Below, piece after piece: positions 10,116 to 21,739 of a stretch of 64,000 nt of DNA (positions within the stretch are counted from its first letter, which is position 1; each line of letters opens with the position of its first letter). The position numbers were made by a program, and so were the translations under genes. This stretch comes from Nannobrachium achirus (lineage: Eukaryota; Chordata; Actinopteri; Myctophiformes; Myctophidae), in the NCBI GenBank assembly GCA_963921795.1, contig OY997658.1, positions 51,373,462-51,437,461 of the forward strand, in the 5' to 3' direction. The notes under the pieces are model-generated. The model was not told the origin of the DNA, did no database searches, and was given only the letters and a program-made list of their open reading frames with translations.

Positions 10116-12154
10116 TTGTGGGCTCGCCTATAAGGCGAGCACACTTTAGATATTGTCATTATTTATCTATCAGGCAGGCGGTCAGTAGACGGGAACTTCG
10201 GTTCCTTTCTACTCCTACATACTTAGTGAGAAAATGAAAATAAAAACATCAATGTGTTCAGCTTACAGTGGCGAAGTGTGCTATTATTTTTTACAGCAAT
10301 CGGCCAAATGGTGGCGCTGTAGGTAGCCTTCGAAAGTGCGAACTTTGAACAGGTATAGCTCATGCTGTGTTATACATACAGCCATGAAACCTGTATACAC
10401 TTATGCGTCTCCTCATGCCGAACAACTTTTACCCTCTAACTTTTGACCTCTGACCTTTAGGTCTCCCACAATTTGGAATTATATGAAAAACAGTAAAAAT
10501 CTATCTCCTCCTGGGATTTTCGCGTCAAGTGCACAAAACTTTTTTCACATGAACTTTGGACCAATACGGTCAAACTGTCTGGTCGGATTTCTTTTAAAGT
10601 GAAATATAATTTTTTAATAATTCAATCAATATTGCGGTTTTATGCAAATTATTCTTCGGCCTCTAAATCATACATGCAAAGTTACACGTTCATGGCATTT
10701 GGCAAAGATGTGGAGGGTTAGTCAAAGTATCACTGAAACCAATTTTATTCCAATCGGCCAAATGGTGGCGCTGTAGGAAGCCTTCGAAAGTGTAAACTTT
10801 GAACAGGTATAGATCATGCTCTGTTTTAAGTACAGCCATGAAACCTGTATACACGTATGCGTCTCCTCATGCCGAACAAATGTTACGCTCTGACTTTAAC
10901 CTCTGACCTTTAGATCCCCCAGAATTTTGAATTATATGAAAAACAGTAAAAAATCTATCTCCTCCTGGGATTTTTGCGTTACGCGCACAAAACTTTTTTC
11001 ACATGAACTTTGGACCAATACGGTCAAACTGTCTGGTCGGATTTCTTTTAAAGTGAAATGTATTTTTTTAATAATTCAATAGATATTGCGGTTTTATGCA
11101 AATTATTCTTCTGCCTCTAAATCATACATGCAAAGTTACACGTTCATGGCATTTGGCAAAGATGTAGAGGGTTAGTCAAAGTATCACTGAAACCAATTTT
11201 ATTCCAATCGACCAAAGGGGGGCGCTATACGAAGCGTTTGAAAATTCAAACTTTAAACGGGCATAAGTCATGCCTCGTTTCGTTTGAAGACATGCAACTT
11301 GCTTACACGCGTGCTTTGACTCAAGCGGAAGACATCTGTGTCTTTGTTAAGTAAGCTCCGCCCTTCGATTTTCCGCCATTTTGAGCAGTTTGTAAAACGC
11401 TTAAACCCGCTTTTATTCTGGAATTTTCGCGTCACGTGCACACAACTTTTTTTACGTGAACTTTGGACCGATATCTAAAGATCTGTCAGATCGGATTTAA
11501 AAAAAGAATTGAAACATGCTTTTTTAATAATTCAATGAATATTGCAGTTTTATGCAAATGATTCTTCTGCCTCTAAATCATATATGCAAAGTAACATGTT
11601 CATGGCATTTGGCAAATATGTAGAGTATTAGTCCAAATATCACTAAAACCAATCTTACTCCAATTGGCCAAAGGGGGGCGCTATATCATTTTGAGCAGTT
11701 TGTGAAGCGCTTAAACCCGTTAGGATTTTTTTTGTGTGTGCAATTTGCATGAAACATTCTACACACAATCTAAGGACCTTTATCTAATATGCCTATGAAG
11801 TGCACACACACAAAAATAATAATAATAATAAATATAGCTGCAAGCAGCGATAAAGTGGCCAAAGCCAAAAACACCTCAAATCATGAACACAGCCTGCAAT
11901 GTGCATGAAATCTTGCAAGCACATTCCCAATAGGTCAAGGAACAGATACCAACCTTCTCACATTGGCCTGTTATAGCGCCACCAGCGGGTCAACTTTTGC
12001 ACAACACATTTTTGGAACAAAATGGACCAATCTTTGACGTCAGTAACGTCAAAGAGAGCACTGCCTGCGATCTTGACATTTTGGACTTTTATAGCCATTG
12101 TTTTCTGGCTTGAAGCGAGCCCACAATTGTTTCGAAGGAACAATATTTTTCTAG
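10116..12154 (+). mobile_element. Helitron/Helentron-like non-autonomous element, copy A
   Basis: The 5' end TTGTGGGCTCGC is followed by a hairpin GCTCGCC-TATAA-GGCGAGC. The same 13 bases, ATTGTGGGCTCGC, recur in reverse complement at 12115-12127, just inside the 3' end. After that comes a short palindrome (ATTGTTTCGAAGGAACAAT, 12126-12144) and the terminus TTTTTCTAG, followed by T. A subterminal inverted repeat plus a 3' hairpin and CTAG, inserted between A and T with no TSD, is the signature of Helitron/Helentron-type elements. The body has two tandem units of about 460 bp (10297 and 10756) plus a diverged third, each with a 'GGTGGCGCTRTA' motif. No Rep/helicase is encoded. Confidence 0.7.
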
Positions 12155-12540
12155 TTACATTATACTGTTGCCCAATACTGAGAAAAAGTATTACTGTAAA
12201 AACAAAACAAAATACATTTTTACTGTTTTGCTATTGGGTTATTATTGTGCTAGGGACATAAGACTGAAGATAACCTTCTGAGCATACAGCTGAAGATTGT
12301 TTTGGAATGAGCCAACCAAACCCCCTGGCTTGAATGAAAACATAAAAGCCATTACATCAAGTAAGCATGAAATGCTTATCCTTACCAACATTATTAAAGT
12401 CCTTCTCATACCTCATACTAATTCTATTCAATCAACTTGTCTCCTGTAGTCATCACATCTAACAGTGAGTGGTCTCCTCAGATGGGTGAGCTTGGATCCT
12501 CCGTGGCAGTAGGGGGCAGCAGCAGACTGATATTCTTCGT
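12155..12540. other. 3' flank of the tmem269-like gene
   Basis: Non-coding sequence beyond the minus-strand stop codon. It may contain the 3' UTR; no unambiguous poly(A) signal is evident on the minus strand. Confidence 0.35.
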
Positions 12541-12710
12541 TCACCAGGACGGGCCAGTAGCAAGCCTAGTGGGAGCTTGGGATGAGACCATGACCCCCAC
12601 TACACTTTTGCAGCCCCAAAGGGATGTTGGGAACAAAATGTAGGACACAGACCACAGCAGGTAGTACACACATGCTGATGGGAAGGAGGAACAGAGCACC
12701 ATGATGACTC
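12541..12710 (-). CDS. tmem269: tmem269 exon 6 (stop codon)
   Basis: Acceptor TTTGTTATTTTACAG. Encodes VIMVLCSSFPSACVYYLLWS followed by VSYILF, a terminal membrane segment, then a short polar tail ending RLATGPSW and TGA at 12543-12541. The total length becomes divisible by three only with this frame. Confidence 0.8.
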
Positions 12711-15700
12711 CTGTAAAATAACAAAAAGAAGGAAAAGTGAGGACTACAGACCTTTAATATCACAATTGTCACGTTCAGGGGTAGGCTATTATAGCCCCCC
12801 TCCCTGTAGTGTCATTCTGCTTTGTTTCTTGTGTGAGCATCTGCACCTTTCTGCGCAAAGTTCAGAAGCCTAGCTGCTTTCATCACTGGCATTCAAGTTC
12901 CCCCCAGCTACTAAAATAGAGCTCAACAGTGAGTTTCCGGAAGTGAAAATCCCATTTTGATTGTTAGCCATAATTTTGTAACCATCCAAGGTAGACTTAC
13001 CACAAGTTATGAGATTGTGAAACCATGTTTATGCTCCTGTAGAAGCCACAAGTCTGTATGAGATCAACCTAGTTTTAAGAAAAACATGTTTTAATCGCGA
13101 GTAGTCATGTACTACACTACCCACAATTTGAAGTGTAACAGCGATGTCTCTGCTTGGTGGAGCTCACTTACAATCAAAATGTTTACTGCACCCACGAATG
13201 TCACTGTTGGCTCGTGAGTTATTGCTACTGTACCACCGAACTCTACGGGCGTAAGCGTTTATGTTTACCTCTTCTGACATGTTTGTTTAGAGTTGAGGAC
13301 AAGAGTGTCCAAAGAGAGGACAATCACTACAAAGTGTCACTTACAACACTATTATGAACAATACAAATTATAATATTGACTATGGTTAAATTGACAAAGA
13401 AACAAGCTAAACACCTTCCTTTACTTTAGCCTTTAGCCGTACATTAGCCTTTTCTAGATTTTCAAATTATTATGTTTTTGACCCGGATCAAAATGTTTTA
13501 TGGTCACGATTCATCTTGTAGTTGCTTCACTTAGTTCCAGGCTAAAAGCTCTTTAAGGAACTTCTGAAACATCTATGGAGTAAATGAATGAGAATTTCAC
13601 TTCCAGAAATGAGTTACTGTAGAGCTCTATATTACTGTATGATGTATAATACCTGAATAATAGACAAAAGGCGTAGGCTAAGCACATTCCCACAACTTTT
13701 TATACAGTGCTGGATCCAAGAACAGTGAATGAAACTTGGCAGTTATTTTTTTTAGTTTACCTCCAGCATAGACAGCCTTCTTCCAGGCCTGGGACTCCAG
13801 CACCCTGTCATGAGGGTATAAGTTCTGGCTGATCATAAAAAGGATCATGGCCACCGCCAGAACTCGCAGCAGAGCCATATTACCCCCCGAGAGCAGAGAG
13901 GCACTGGCCAAACTGGCTGAGGAGTAGATACAGGGTAGGCCACGATACATAAACGGGATCCCTGTGCATTCAACGCAAAAGAAAATGGAAATAAATTACA
14001 TCATTCCACACATGAAACATCATTTATATCATATCGTCGTTGTCGGGTGGAAACCTTGTATGTCCAAAACCGTTCGTTTTGTATTTATCATCTAAAAAAA
14101 TTACTAAACTAGTGAAAACAGCAGATCTAGAAGCACACAACACCTCGCATCGCGAGGCGTTATGTGCTTGTTTGCTTGCGGTTTTCACTAGTTTTGACGG
14201 TCTTGTATGATGAAGCAGGGCTTTGCTTTACCAAAAAAACGTACACATTTGAAACTTGGAGATACGAGGTTTCTGCCCGACAGTGATGATATGGAGTTGT
14301 GCTGAATTCCAGAAACATTCACTTACCGCTTGAGAAAAAGCAGAGGCGTACGAGTACAGACATGACATAACACATGCACAGGATGTTGTCCAGTAGGTCA
14401 GGTGTCCTCAGCAGCAATGACGTCGCAATCCCAAATGTGGTGAAATCAGCAAAATCATCTAGTTTGGCACCTGGGCATAACAGACGATCCATTTAGAAAC
14501 AGGATGGGTGATGTATGGTACTTACTGTATGAATGAAACTCTAGAGTAGTAGTAGTACATAATTCAAGTTAGAACTTGCACCCTCTATTCACAGCCACTA
14601 TATTTTCCTAAAACGATTGCAGGGATGGCCAATGGGCATTGTGTATTATTTGATGCTATATTTAAGTTGTGCAGTGCCACAAATGAAAGTCACAATAATC
14701 AGACTAGATACATTTATCAAAGGTCATAATGGCAAAGTGATAGCACATGTGTAACATGGGCCTTCTGTCCACATGCACACGTCTGCATGTGTGTCTCATA
14801 TGCATGCACGTGTACACAATGTAGATATGCATCTACGTGCAGTGGAAATTCCACTGTCAGCCCAACAGGTCAATATTCTGTAAACAACATTCCCAAAAAT
14901 GATCCTGACCCACAAGCTCAATTGAACGACATGGAATTCCACAGCCCAGGGTGAACAATTTGAGCAATTTCAGATATGCAGAGAGCTCAAAGCAAAGGGA
15001 TAAAATAGACAATTGGAGCGTGAGCCTGTGGAATTAGGGTGCTTAATAGGAAAGTGATTGTTCAATTGACAAATAAAGGGGTAGGGGGGCATAACAACAC
15101 GCACCCGCAAAGTCATGCAGAAAACACAGTCGGGACACAAAGCCCCCTGAAATGTGCAGGGCAACGAAGCATTGTCATGCACCTGGGAGCTATTTTTTGG
15201 GTTGCCGAGAAAACGTTGACAACCCGCACATGGGTGTCGGCCATTTTGAAAAGCTATTGGTACATTTTGATTTACTGTATGATGCCATGATCTTTTGAAA
15301 CGGTGCCAGTGGGGCTAAGTTTTGAATGCATCTTGTTTGCTTAGTGGGCATTTTCATTGATGGGAGTGAAAAGAGGATGTGAGACCACGTTATAACACCT
15401 TCTTTAACTCCGAAAAATGCACAACCCATGGATGTTCAAAAAAGTTTATTGAAAAGGCAAAACAGGGGTGCCCGCTGGCCTACTGGTCCTGGCGCATACC
15501 ACTTAGGCATTACCACATAGGCATGGATGCCTGGCGGCGTCGCCGGTTTGATTCCCGATTTGTCGCATGTCACTCCCCATCTCTCCCCCCATTTCCTGTT
15601 AGTCTACTGTCCTATCAATAAAAGGCATAAAAGCCCCCCCAAAAAAAAATCTTTGAAAAGGCGAAACAAAACAGAGCTCTGAAATGTTTAAACCTGAGTA

Positions 15701-18700
15701 TTTGTTAAAACACTTTTCTTTTTTTTTGAAGAAAAATGATTGTGTCCATTATTGTTCCATAGTTTTATTTTATTTTGTTTTCAATTGTACAATCTTGTCT
15801 ATGACCTTGTTTGACCAAATTATAAAGTCCAGACAAGGGCTGTGCAGTGAGTCCTGCCAATATCTCAGTACACATTTATCACTGGTGAGTGCCCCTGAGC
15901 ACAACACTGAACTCACCCAGTGCAGAGCATGCATCTAGTCGCCTGGCAACTGCTCCATCTGCCAAATCCAGAAGGTAGCCAATCAGGACCAGCCAGCATG
16001 CTGCATATTGATGCCTGGACAAAACAGGGGAAACTAGAAGCAGTGCTCTTCCGAGCACAGGTCTCCACCAGGCCGTGCGTCCTGGTGGTGCTACTGTATT
16101 ATAGGCCAATGTAAAAAGGGTGGCATGTGTTCTTCACCTTAGATCTTTCATGGCAATCGGACGCTGCATGCATGATTTGAAGCATTGTTCCAAAAATATG
16201 TTTTGCTAAAGTCTACCTGCTGGTGGCGCTATAACAAGCCAATGTGAAAAAGGTAGCATTTGTTCCTTGACTTAGTGGGAATATGTGTGGCAAATTTCAC
16301 GGTAATCGCAAGCATGGTTGATGATTTGAGGCATTTTGTTCAAAAACGGAGCAATCCTGCAAACTTTGGAAGCCGTTATTAGCCAATCAGGATGGAATAT
16401 GAAATATCAGACGGATTGGACTTGATCACATGACTATAGAGATACTGTGTACCGATTTGCGTGATTTTTGGATAAAATCTCAAGGAGTAATATTCAAAAA
16501 TGTGTTTTACATAAGTCGGCCCAAAGGTGGCGCTATAAAAGGCTGATGTGAGAAATGCAGGGCAAAGGTTTATCCTTAGCCTCTAGGGAGTGTACCAACA
16601 AAGTTTGAAACTGATCGGTGGAGTTATAGGTAAAACCACAAATCGGCCTGTTATAGCGCCACCATGAGGCTGATTTCAAAAATGTGAAGTGGCATTTCTT
16701 CCTCGACCTAGTGGGAACGTGTGTGCGCAATTTCATGATAATTGCACTTTGCGTTTGGGATTTGAGGCATTTTGTTCAAAACGGCTCAATCCTACAAATT
16801 TTGGAAGCCAATCTTAGCCAATCAGGATGGAATATGCAAAAATGGACAGATCCGTGTCGATCACATGACTGTCGAGATACTGCCTACCGATTTGTAGGAT
16901 TTTTGGACAAAATCTGTATGAGTAGTGCACAGAAATGTGTTTTGCAAACATCGGCCACTAGGTGGCGCTAGAAAAGGCCTATTTGAAAAATTTAGGGCAG
17001 AGGTTCTAGATTGGCATCCAGGGAATGTGTGTGCTCACTTTGGCAGTGCCCGGGCCAACGGCGCTTGCACTTTGCGTTTGGGATTTGAGGCATTTTGTTC
17101 AAAACGGCTCAATCCTACAAATTTTGGAAGCCAATCTTAGCCAATCAGGATGGAATATGCAAAAATGGACAGATCCGTGTCGATCACATGACTGTCGAGA
17201 TACTGCCTACCGATTTGTAGGATTTTTGGACAAAATCTGTAAGAGTAGTGCACAGAAATGTGTTTTGCAAACATCGGCCACTAGGTGGCGCTAGAAAAGG
17301 CCTATTTGAAAGATTTAGGGCAGAGGTTCTAGATTGGCATCCAGGGAATGTGTGTGCTCACTTTCAACGGCGCCTGAGATTTGGTGCACACAAACTGCGA
17401 GGACGCACGCACGCACGCACGGACGGACGCACGCACGGACGGACGCACGGACGGACGCACGGACGGACGAAGGGGAAAACATACTCTCCCCCATGCCTTC
17501 GGCTGGTGGAGACAACAAATATATTTGATTTGGCAACAAAACAGCAGAAAGCACACAGCTTTATGGAAAATGGTTGAAAACACTGATGGCTATATTTTAA
17601 CATTGTTCCATAAATAATTCTCTTTGACAGATACAATAACTCTTTGGGTATAACTGGCACTAACAGCCAAGGGCTTCATTCCAATAAGGTTCAAACATGC
17701 TAAAGATGTATGCAGTCATAGTGAAGTCCTTTGGATAAATGGCCACATTATGCTGTTCCCAATCTTTAAGTTAAATACCTCCCTGGAAACTTTGATCAAT
17801 TCTGGATGCACTGGCTGTTTTGGACAGCATGTGATTATCAACTTTCAAAGCATCACTATAAGGGTTTGAAAAAAGTTGAGCGATGCGCTGACAAAGAGCC
17901 TGCATTAGCTGAATGATGTCCCAACTGCACAGTAAAATGGTCAGTATTAATGTATCCATTTGTAACTCTGAGAGTGTACAAATGGATACAGGTAATTACA
18001 GGTCCATTTGAAAATGTCAGTGTGTAGGGCAGGGGTCTTCGACGTTTTCGGGCCAAGGACCCCTTAGCTGAGAGAGAGATGAAGCAGGACAACCTTCTCA
18101 AAGAGTCCATAGTTTCATTGTTTGACAACACGATCATCAGTGTATTTTTGATTTGTGTCAATTTGTGTTTTCAGATATTTAACCACTCGAACCGTCAATA
18201 CTTAATACACTTGACCTCTCTGTAGGCCTACTTGATCTGCTCTTTTCCCCCTCTACACCAAAGCCCTTGGCCGAAAATAGCCGATCTACAAGCATTTTTG
18301 GCTAAAGTTCTCTGAATATTGACACTAGGGTTCAAGTGGATAATATAAAAAAGTAGAAAAAAACCTTTCTATCACTCAAAGATTTGGAGGACCCCCTGTA
18401 GTAACTCTGCGGACCTCCTAGGGGTCCCCAACCCCCTCTTGAAGACCCTTGGTGTAGGGTTATTGGTTAGATTTATACTGATATGATATATGATATGATA
18501 TAGTACTTTATTGACAGTTCACACTGAAATTTGTCTTATGACACAGCAGTCATGTATTCAAAACATATATACAAACATTTGTAACACATCAAGGCATACG
18601 TGACACGCTGAGTCGCGGTGCAGCCCCTGTACCAGCGCACCACTCTCAGAGTTAACACTGAGGATTTTTAAAATCAATGTCAATCCGCTTCAAACTCAAA

Positions 18701-20368
18701 AAGGCAGACAAGGCCCACGCAGGGGTGTGTCAAAGCTGCACGAGCGTCTCTCTTGTTTCAGAAGCTGGTAAAGAAACAAGATAAATCATTTTATAAACCC
18801 ACTCACCCGCTAAGACTGCTCAGAATGGAAGCCATCCCCATCACCATGTTAGCCACTGACAGTGCATTGGCAGCATTCTTACGTGCAAACTCCTTGATGT
18901 GTAGGCCCGTGGCCTGCTCACGCAGAAAGAGCTTGTTGGTATGCTGGAAGAAATCTGAGACCACACCACACGACAACAGTGGTTCAGTGGTCAAACTTTC
19001 ACATTTCAAGGTCTCCGCTTAACACTGGCAGTGTACAAATGGGACCAAATGGACCCGTTATAGGGTCCATTTGTACACTGTCAGAGTAATATACTTGTAA
19101 GGGGCAATTTAGACCCCCCTAAAGGAACCCACAGAGTCCCTGGAATCCACTTTGAGAACCACTGCTGTAGTTAACAAACCACAAAAACAACCTCCCCGAG
19201 TTTTAAATGATAGATTACAGCTTACAGAAAGGCTGTTGTTATGGTCAGACTATAAAAAATGAAATCACTTTATGTAAAATCAGCCATGTGTGATGAATAA
19301 TTTAAGTCTAATGGGAGTCAATAATTGCACAATATCATACAGTAGCATACCTTGAGCATTTTCTGTTCTTTTTAAAGCATAGTTTTTTTACAAAATTGAT
19401 CCTTCCAGCTTATAGAAAGCATCACTTACCACCAAGACGTATGTTAAATGGATGGAGACTCTTATGATACACTAGTCCTTTTCTTCTTTAATTTGTTACA
19501 CTCATTCAGGCAGTGGTATATATATCCTAAAGGGTGAAACATTGGGAAGTTACCTATTCATTAATTAATTAGCGACAGTACATTATATTTACAGAGGACA
19601 CCTAATACTGGAACAAACAAATTGAAAGACATACATGTAGTGAAACGTTATTGTCAAGAAATCCAGTATTTGAACAGTTTGCATAGTGTTGACACTCGAC
19701 CGTAGACTGTCAGGGGTCAACTGCATGCAGATTGGTGTGGGGAAAATACAACAGACATTTAGGACACTACACTAGGCTATGTGAACGGAGGGGCTACACA
19801 GTATTGACAATTAAAACACTTCTGATCCATTACCCTGCAGCTCCAATAAAACATAGTGCCCTGAATTAAGCACGAGGCAGCAGAACTCACACTCAAACTG
19901 TTCAAATCTATTAGGAACACCTCATCTGCAGCCCTTTATGGTACTCCATGGAGCATGCATGAAATCAATAAAACTACAACTTGCCTGGTAAAATAAAGCA
20001 CTCAACTGATACTTTATTGGTAGTCACTCCTCACTCATGCCAGAACTGCTTGTGCCTCCGAAAAAGCTGTGATGTTTTTTAATGAAGACAGACAAAGCAA
20101 TCTTTGTTTCTCTCTGCATCCTCTCTTGTGAGTTTAGAATTCCCACAGAAGTTTATTTTTTATTTATTTTTTCTAAAGTAATAGTACTATCCCAGTGTAT
20201 GCAAAGATTAAGATCTGTAAAAAGTAATTAAAATGTTTCAGTGGCAACCCTTCAAGAAATTCAGCTAATCTAACTGTGAAAAGAGTTAAAGTGATGTTCC
20301 TACTATTATGTTTTTCAACCTGAACTTCCTGTGATTCTGAAGGCAGGCAAGTTCAAGAGACTCTTCAT
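12541..20368 (-). CDS. tmem269: Transmembrane protein 269-like CDP-alcohol phosphatidyltransferase family protein (6 exons)
   Basis: A multi-exon host gene, joined as 20368-20320, 18954-18807, 16014-15917, 14470-14327, 13961-13761 and 12710-12541 on the minus strand. It gives 269 residues plus TGA. Every junction is GT-AG and phases match. The class-I CDP-alcohol phosphatidyltransferase motif is complete: DLADGAVAR in exon 3, then after eight residues GAKLDDFAD in exon 4. That equals D-x2-DG-x2-AR-x8-G-x3-D-x3-D, the metal and CDP-binding site of this membrane enzyme family. A FMYRGLP motif in exon 5 resembles the family's phosphatidylserine-synthase branch. Five to six hydrophobic segments fit an integral membrane protein. 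By length and layout I take it to be TMEM269; its substrate is not established. The first exon's donor (CAG|GTTGAA) is weak, so the N-terminus is the least certain part. Confidence 0.8.
12711..13760 (-). other. tmem269 intron 5
   Basis: About 1 kb of non-coding DNA with GT-AG ends; no recognisable mobile element was identified in it. Confidence 0.6.
13761..13961 (-). CDS. tmem269: tmem269 exon 5
   Basis: Acceptor TGCACAG and donor GGAG|GTAAAC. Encodes GIPFMYRGLPCIYSSASLAS and the hydrophobic MALLRVLAVAMILFMIS, then a polar loop ending WKKAVYAG. Phase 1 at both ends. Confidence 0.85.
14327..14470 (-). CDS. tmem269: tmem269 exon 4 (second half of catalytic motif)
   Basis: Acceptor TGTTATGCCCAG and donor AGCG|GTAAGT. 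Starts by completing the Gly codon and encodes AKLDDFADF, which supplies the last two catalytic aspartates. Then come FGIATSLLLRTP and a hydrophobic LCMCYVMSVLVRLCFF segment. Confidence 0.88.
14471..15916 (-). other. tmem269 intron 3, contains a SINE
   Basis: Non-coding DNA with GT-AG ends. The part from about 15463 to 15650 is a tRNA-derived SINE, described separately; the rest is unassigned. Confidence 0.6.
15463..15650 (+). mobile_element. tRNA-derived SINE with target-site duplication
   Basis: RNA polymerase III promoter boxes are visible: an A-box-like TGGCCTACTGG near 15476 and a B box GGTTTGATTCCC near 15545. Then come a non-tRNA body, a fish-SINE-like CTGTCCTATCAATAAAAGGC, and a short poly-A run. 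Imperfect direct repeats TTGAAAAGGC(A/G)AAACA at about 15448 and 15653 flank it as the target-site duplication. It sits in intron 3 of the tmem269-like gene, antisense to it. Confidence 0.75.
15917..16014 (-). CDS. tmem269: tmem269 exon 3 (first half of catalytic motif)
   Basis: Acceptor CCTGTTTTGTCCAG and donor CTGG|GTGAGT. Encodes HQYAACWLVLIGYLLDLADG and AVARRLDACSAL, the D-x2-DG-x2-AR half of the catalytic signature. Ends in phase 1. Confidence 0.88.
16090..17480 (-). repeat. Helentron-related repeat with a 324-bp tandem duplication, in tmem269 intron 2
   Basis: Segments with GGTGGCGCTATAACAAGCCA at about 16210 are the reverse complement of the 3' part of the element at 10116-12154, so this is a related copy. 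Within it a 324-bp unit occurs twice with almost no change (starting 16744 and 17068). It is followed by a (GGAC/GCAC)n run at 17400-17470 and a sequence ending CATGCCTTCGGCTGG. Neither end of an element could be pinned. ORFs here are repeat translations. Confidence 0.6.
17400..17470. repeat. (GCAC/GGAC)n microsatellite
   Basis: Interspersed GCAC and GGAC tetranucleotides at the right end of the Helentron-related repeat. Confidence 0.9.
18030..18451. mobile_element. hAT MITE with 8-bp TSD GTGTAGGG
   Basis: A 422-bp element with inverted ends CAGGGGTCTTC and, reading inward from the right, CAAGGGTCTTC. Each is followed farther in by a GGACCCC block. Exact duplications GTGTAGGG lie at 18022-18029 and 18452-18459. 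It carries no ORF and sits in intron 2 of the tmem269-like gene. A degenerate relative lies at about 45872-46280. Confidence 0.85.
18807..18954 (-). CDS. tmem269: tmem269 exon 2 (first membrane segment)
   Basis: Encodes DFFQHTNKLFLREQ..., then AANALSVANMVMGMASILSS, a hydrophobic helix preceding the catalytic motif as in related enzymes. The acceptor is GGTCTCAG and the donor GG|GTGAGT, ending in phase 2. The open frame extends upstream of the acceptor, so the acceptor choice rests on phase agreement with exon 1. Confidence 0.75.
18955..20319 (-). other. tmem269 intron 1 (inferred)
   Basis: Non-coding DNA between inferred exons 1 and 2. It contains a short inverted repeat at 19025-19083 (CAGTGTACAAATGG against CCATTTGTACACTG). 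A donor-like TTGGTG|GTAAGT on the minus strand near 19432 has no start codon in a usable frame. Confidence 0.45.
19025..19083. repeat. Small inverted repeat
   Basis: Arms of about 20 bp (CTGGCAGTGTACAAATGG and CCATTTGTACACTGTCAG) separated by about 20 bases. A diverged relative lies near 17965-18022. Probably a very short foldback element. Confidence 0.7.
20320..20368 (-). CDS. tmem269: tmem269 exon 1 (start codon)
   Basis: The ATG at 20368-20366 follows directly after an acceptor-like TTTTCTTTCAG, so a 5' UTR exon probably lies upstream. The exon encodes MKSLLNLPAFRITGSS and ends in phase 1, which matches exon 2 to give an Asp codon. The donor is GTTGAA, which is weak. An alternative start upstream cannot be excluded. 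Confidence 0.55.
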
Positions 20369-20739
20369 CTGAAAGAAAACAGTGTATGAGACACAGCACA
20401 AAGCCAACAATAACTTGTACTTTACTTGACAGCATGCTTTTATTTTATTATTTTTGAAAGATATTACACAACGTGCAACCTGGTATATTAATTGCTATTT
20501 TAGCTACGAATCATAAATCAACCAACCAATTAATCGATACAGCACGTTCTGCCTCCAAAATCTATACCATTGCCAGTGGTAGATAAAGTGTATTTTTTTT
20601 CCTTCCGAGCATTCGGACACTCATGCATAAATCTGTGGGGATTCCAGATCATTTTGTCAGCAAAGTGCTGCAAGCCAAACTCCAACTGTCTCAGTCATTA
20701 ATACATAAAAAATAACACTCGTGTGAACTGAGCGGTGGA

Positions 20740-20789
20740 GGCTGTGTGTGTGTGCGTGTGCGTGTGCGTGTGCGTGCGTGAGTGCGCGC

Positions 20790-20858
<69 letters not shown>
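20740..20858. repeat. (TG)n microsatellite
   Basis: About 120 bp of alternating TG, with TGCG variants at the left. The translated Val/Cys and His/Thr ORFs over it are artefacts. Confidence 0.97.
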
Positions 20859-20862
<4 letters not shown>

Positions 20863-21352
20863 TGAGTCTGAACAACAGCGCCCCTCCCTTAACATGTGTG
20901 GTCAGAAAAGGTTACTGCAGGCTACAGACACGCATACCCACACACACGGCCACGTATAGGAGCGTTGTGACCACCGCTCAAAAGAGAGCCAGACACACTG
21001 ACATTTTCAAGCATGTCTATTTCTGGCTTACTGCCTAATGAGTACAAGGCATGATGGGAAAGCCCAAGTTATGTAAACTAGACCTTACCCGTTCGAAGAT
21101 ATGTGCTCCAAAATATGTGCAGAGTGTGGGTTGTGGGGAAAGTTATTGTAACTGGCGCGTGTGTGAGAATATGTGGGAGCATCATAATGTAAGGAGCAGC
21201 TCATGCAGGAGTGCATATTTATGATGGATACAAATAATCTAACAGCAAATTTAGGTGAATAGAAGAAGTATGGGGATGTATGCGCTTGCTCCACATAGTT
21301 TTTTCATACCCGTTGGAAGATGAGACACACATCAAACGCGCCTGGTGAAAGC

Positions 21353-21357
<5 letters not shown>

Positions 21358-21419
<62 letters not shown>
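21358..21419. repeat. (GA)n microsatellite
   Basis: About 30 GA dinucleotides, followed by a short (TG)n run and a G10 tract up to 21477. Confidence 0.97.
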
Positions 21420-21420
<1 letters not shown>

Positions 21421-21583
21421 ATGCGCATTCCTAACTGTGAGAGAGAGGGGTGTGTGTGTGTGTGTGGGGGGGGGGGGATGTCTCGGAGCCGGCTCCGTCA
21501 CCGTTGGTATAATGCTAATGGCCAATACCATGTGAACTTTGGGATCAGTTGCTGAAGCGAGTGAATAGATAAACGTGGATAAG

Positions 21584-21634
21584 CGTGAGTGAGTGAGTGA
21601 GTGAGTGAGTGAGTGAGTGAGTGAGTGAGTGAGT
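21584..21634. repeat. (GAGT)n microsatellite
   Basis: About 12 copies of the tetranucleotide GTGA/GAGT. Confidence 0.97.
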
Positions 21635-21739
21635 TTGCTCGTTTAATAGATAGATATGCTGTTGTTAACTGACAGAGACAAACACAATAACAAACATAAA
21701 TCTCCCAACTTGGGGAATTTGTCAGTACCTGCCATGGCT

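Larger units (their letters stand above)
20369..21739. other. 5' region of tmem269 with microsatellites
   Basis: No gene is seen besides a likely upstream non-coding exon implied by the acceptor before the ATG. It contains the (TG)n, (GA)n and (GAGT)n tracts listed separately. Confidence 0.4.

Noticed and set aside
12437..12643. 68-codon plus-strand ORF
   Set aside because: Antisense to exon 6 of the tmem269-like gene, with no domain of its own.
17315..17660. Several Arg/Val/Ala-rich ORFs on both strands
   Set aside because: Produced by the (GCAC/GGAC)n run, open in many frames.
18753..19022. 89-codon plus-strand ORF
   Set aside because: Antisense shadow of tmem269 exon 2.
19432..19560. 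Candidate alternative 5' coding exon of tmem269 (strong donor TTGGTG|GTAAGT)
   Set aside because: The frame that would join exon 2 has a stop and no start codon; the ATG exon at 20320-20368 fits phase better. It could still be an untranslated exon.
20657..21038. His/Thr and Val/Cys ORFs
   Set aside because: Translations of the (TG)n microsatellite on both strands.
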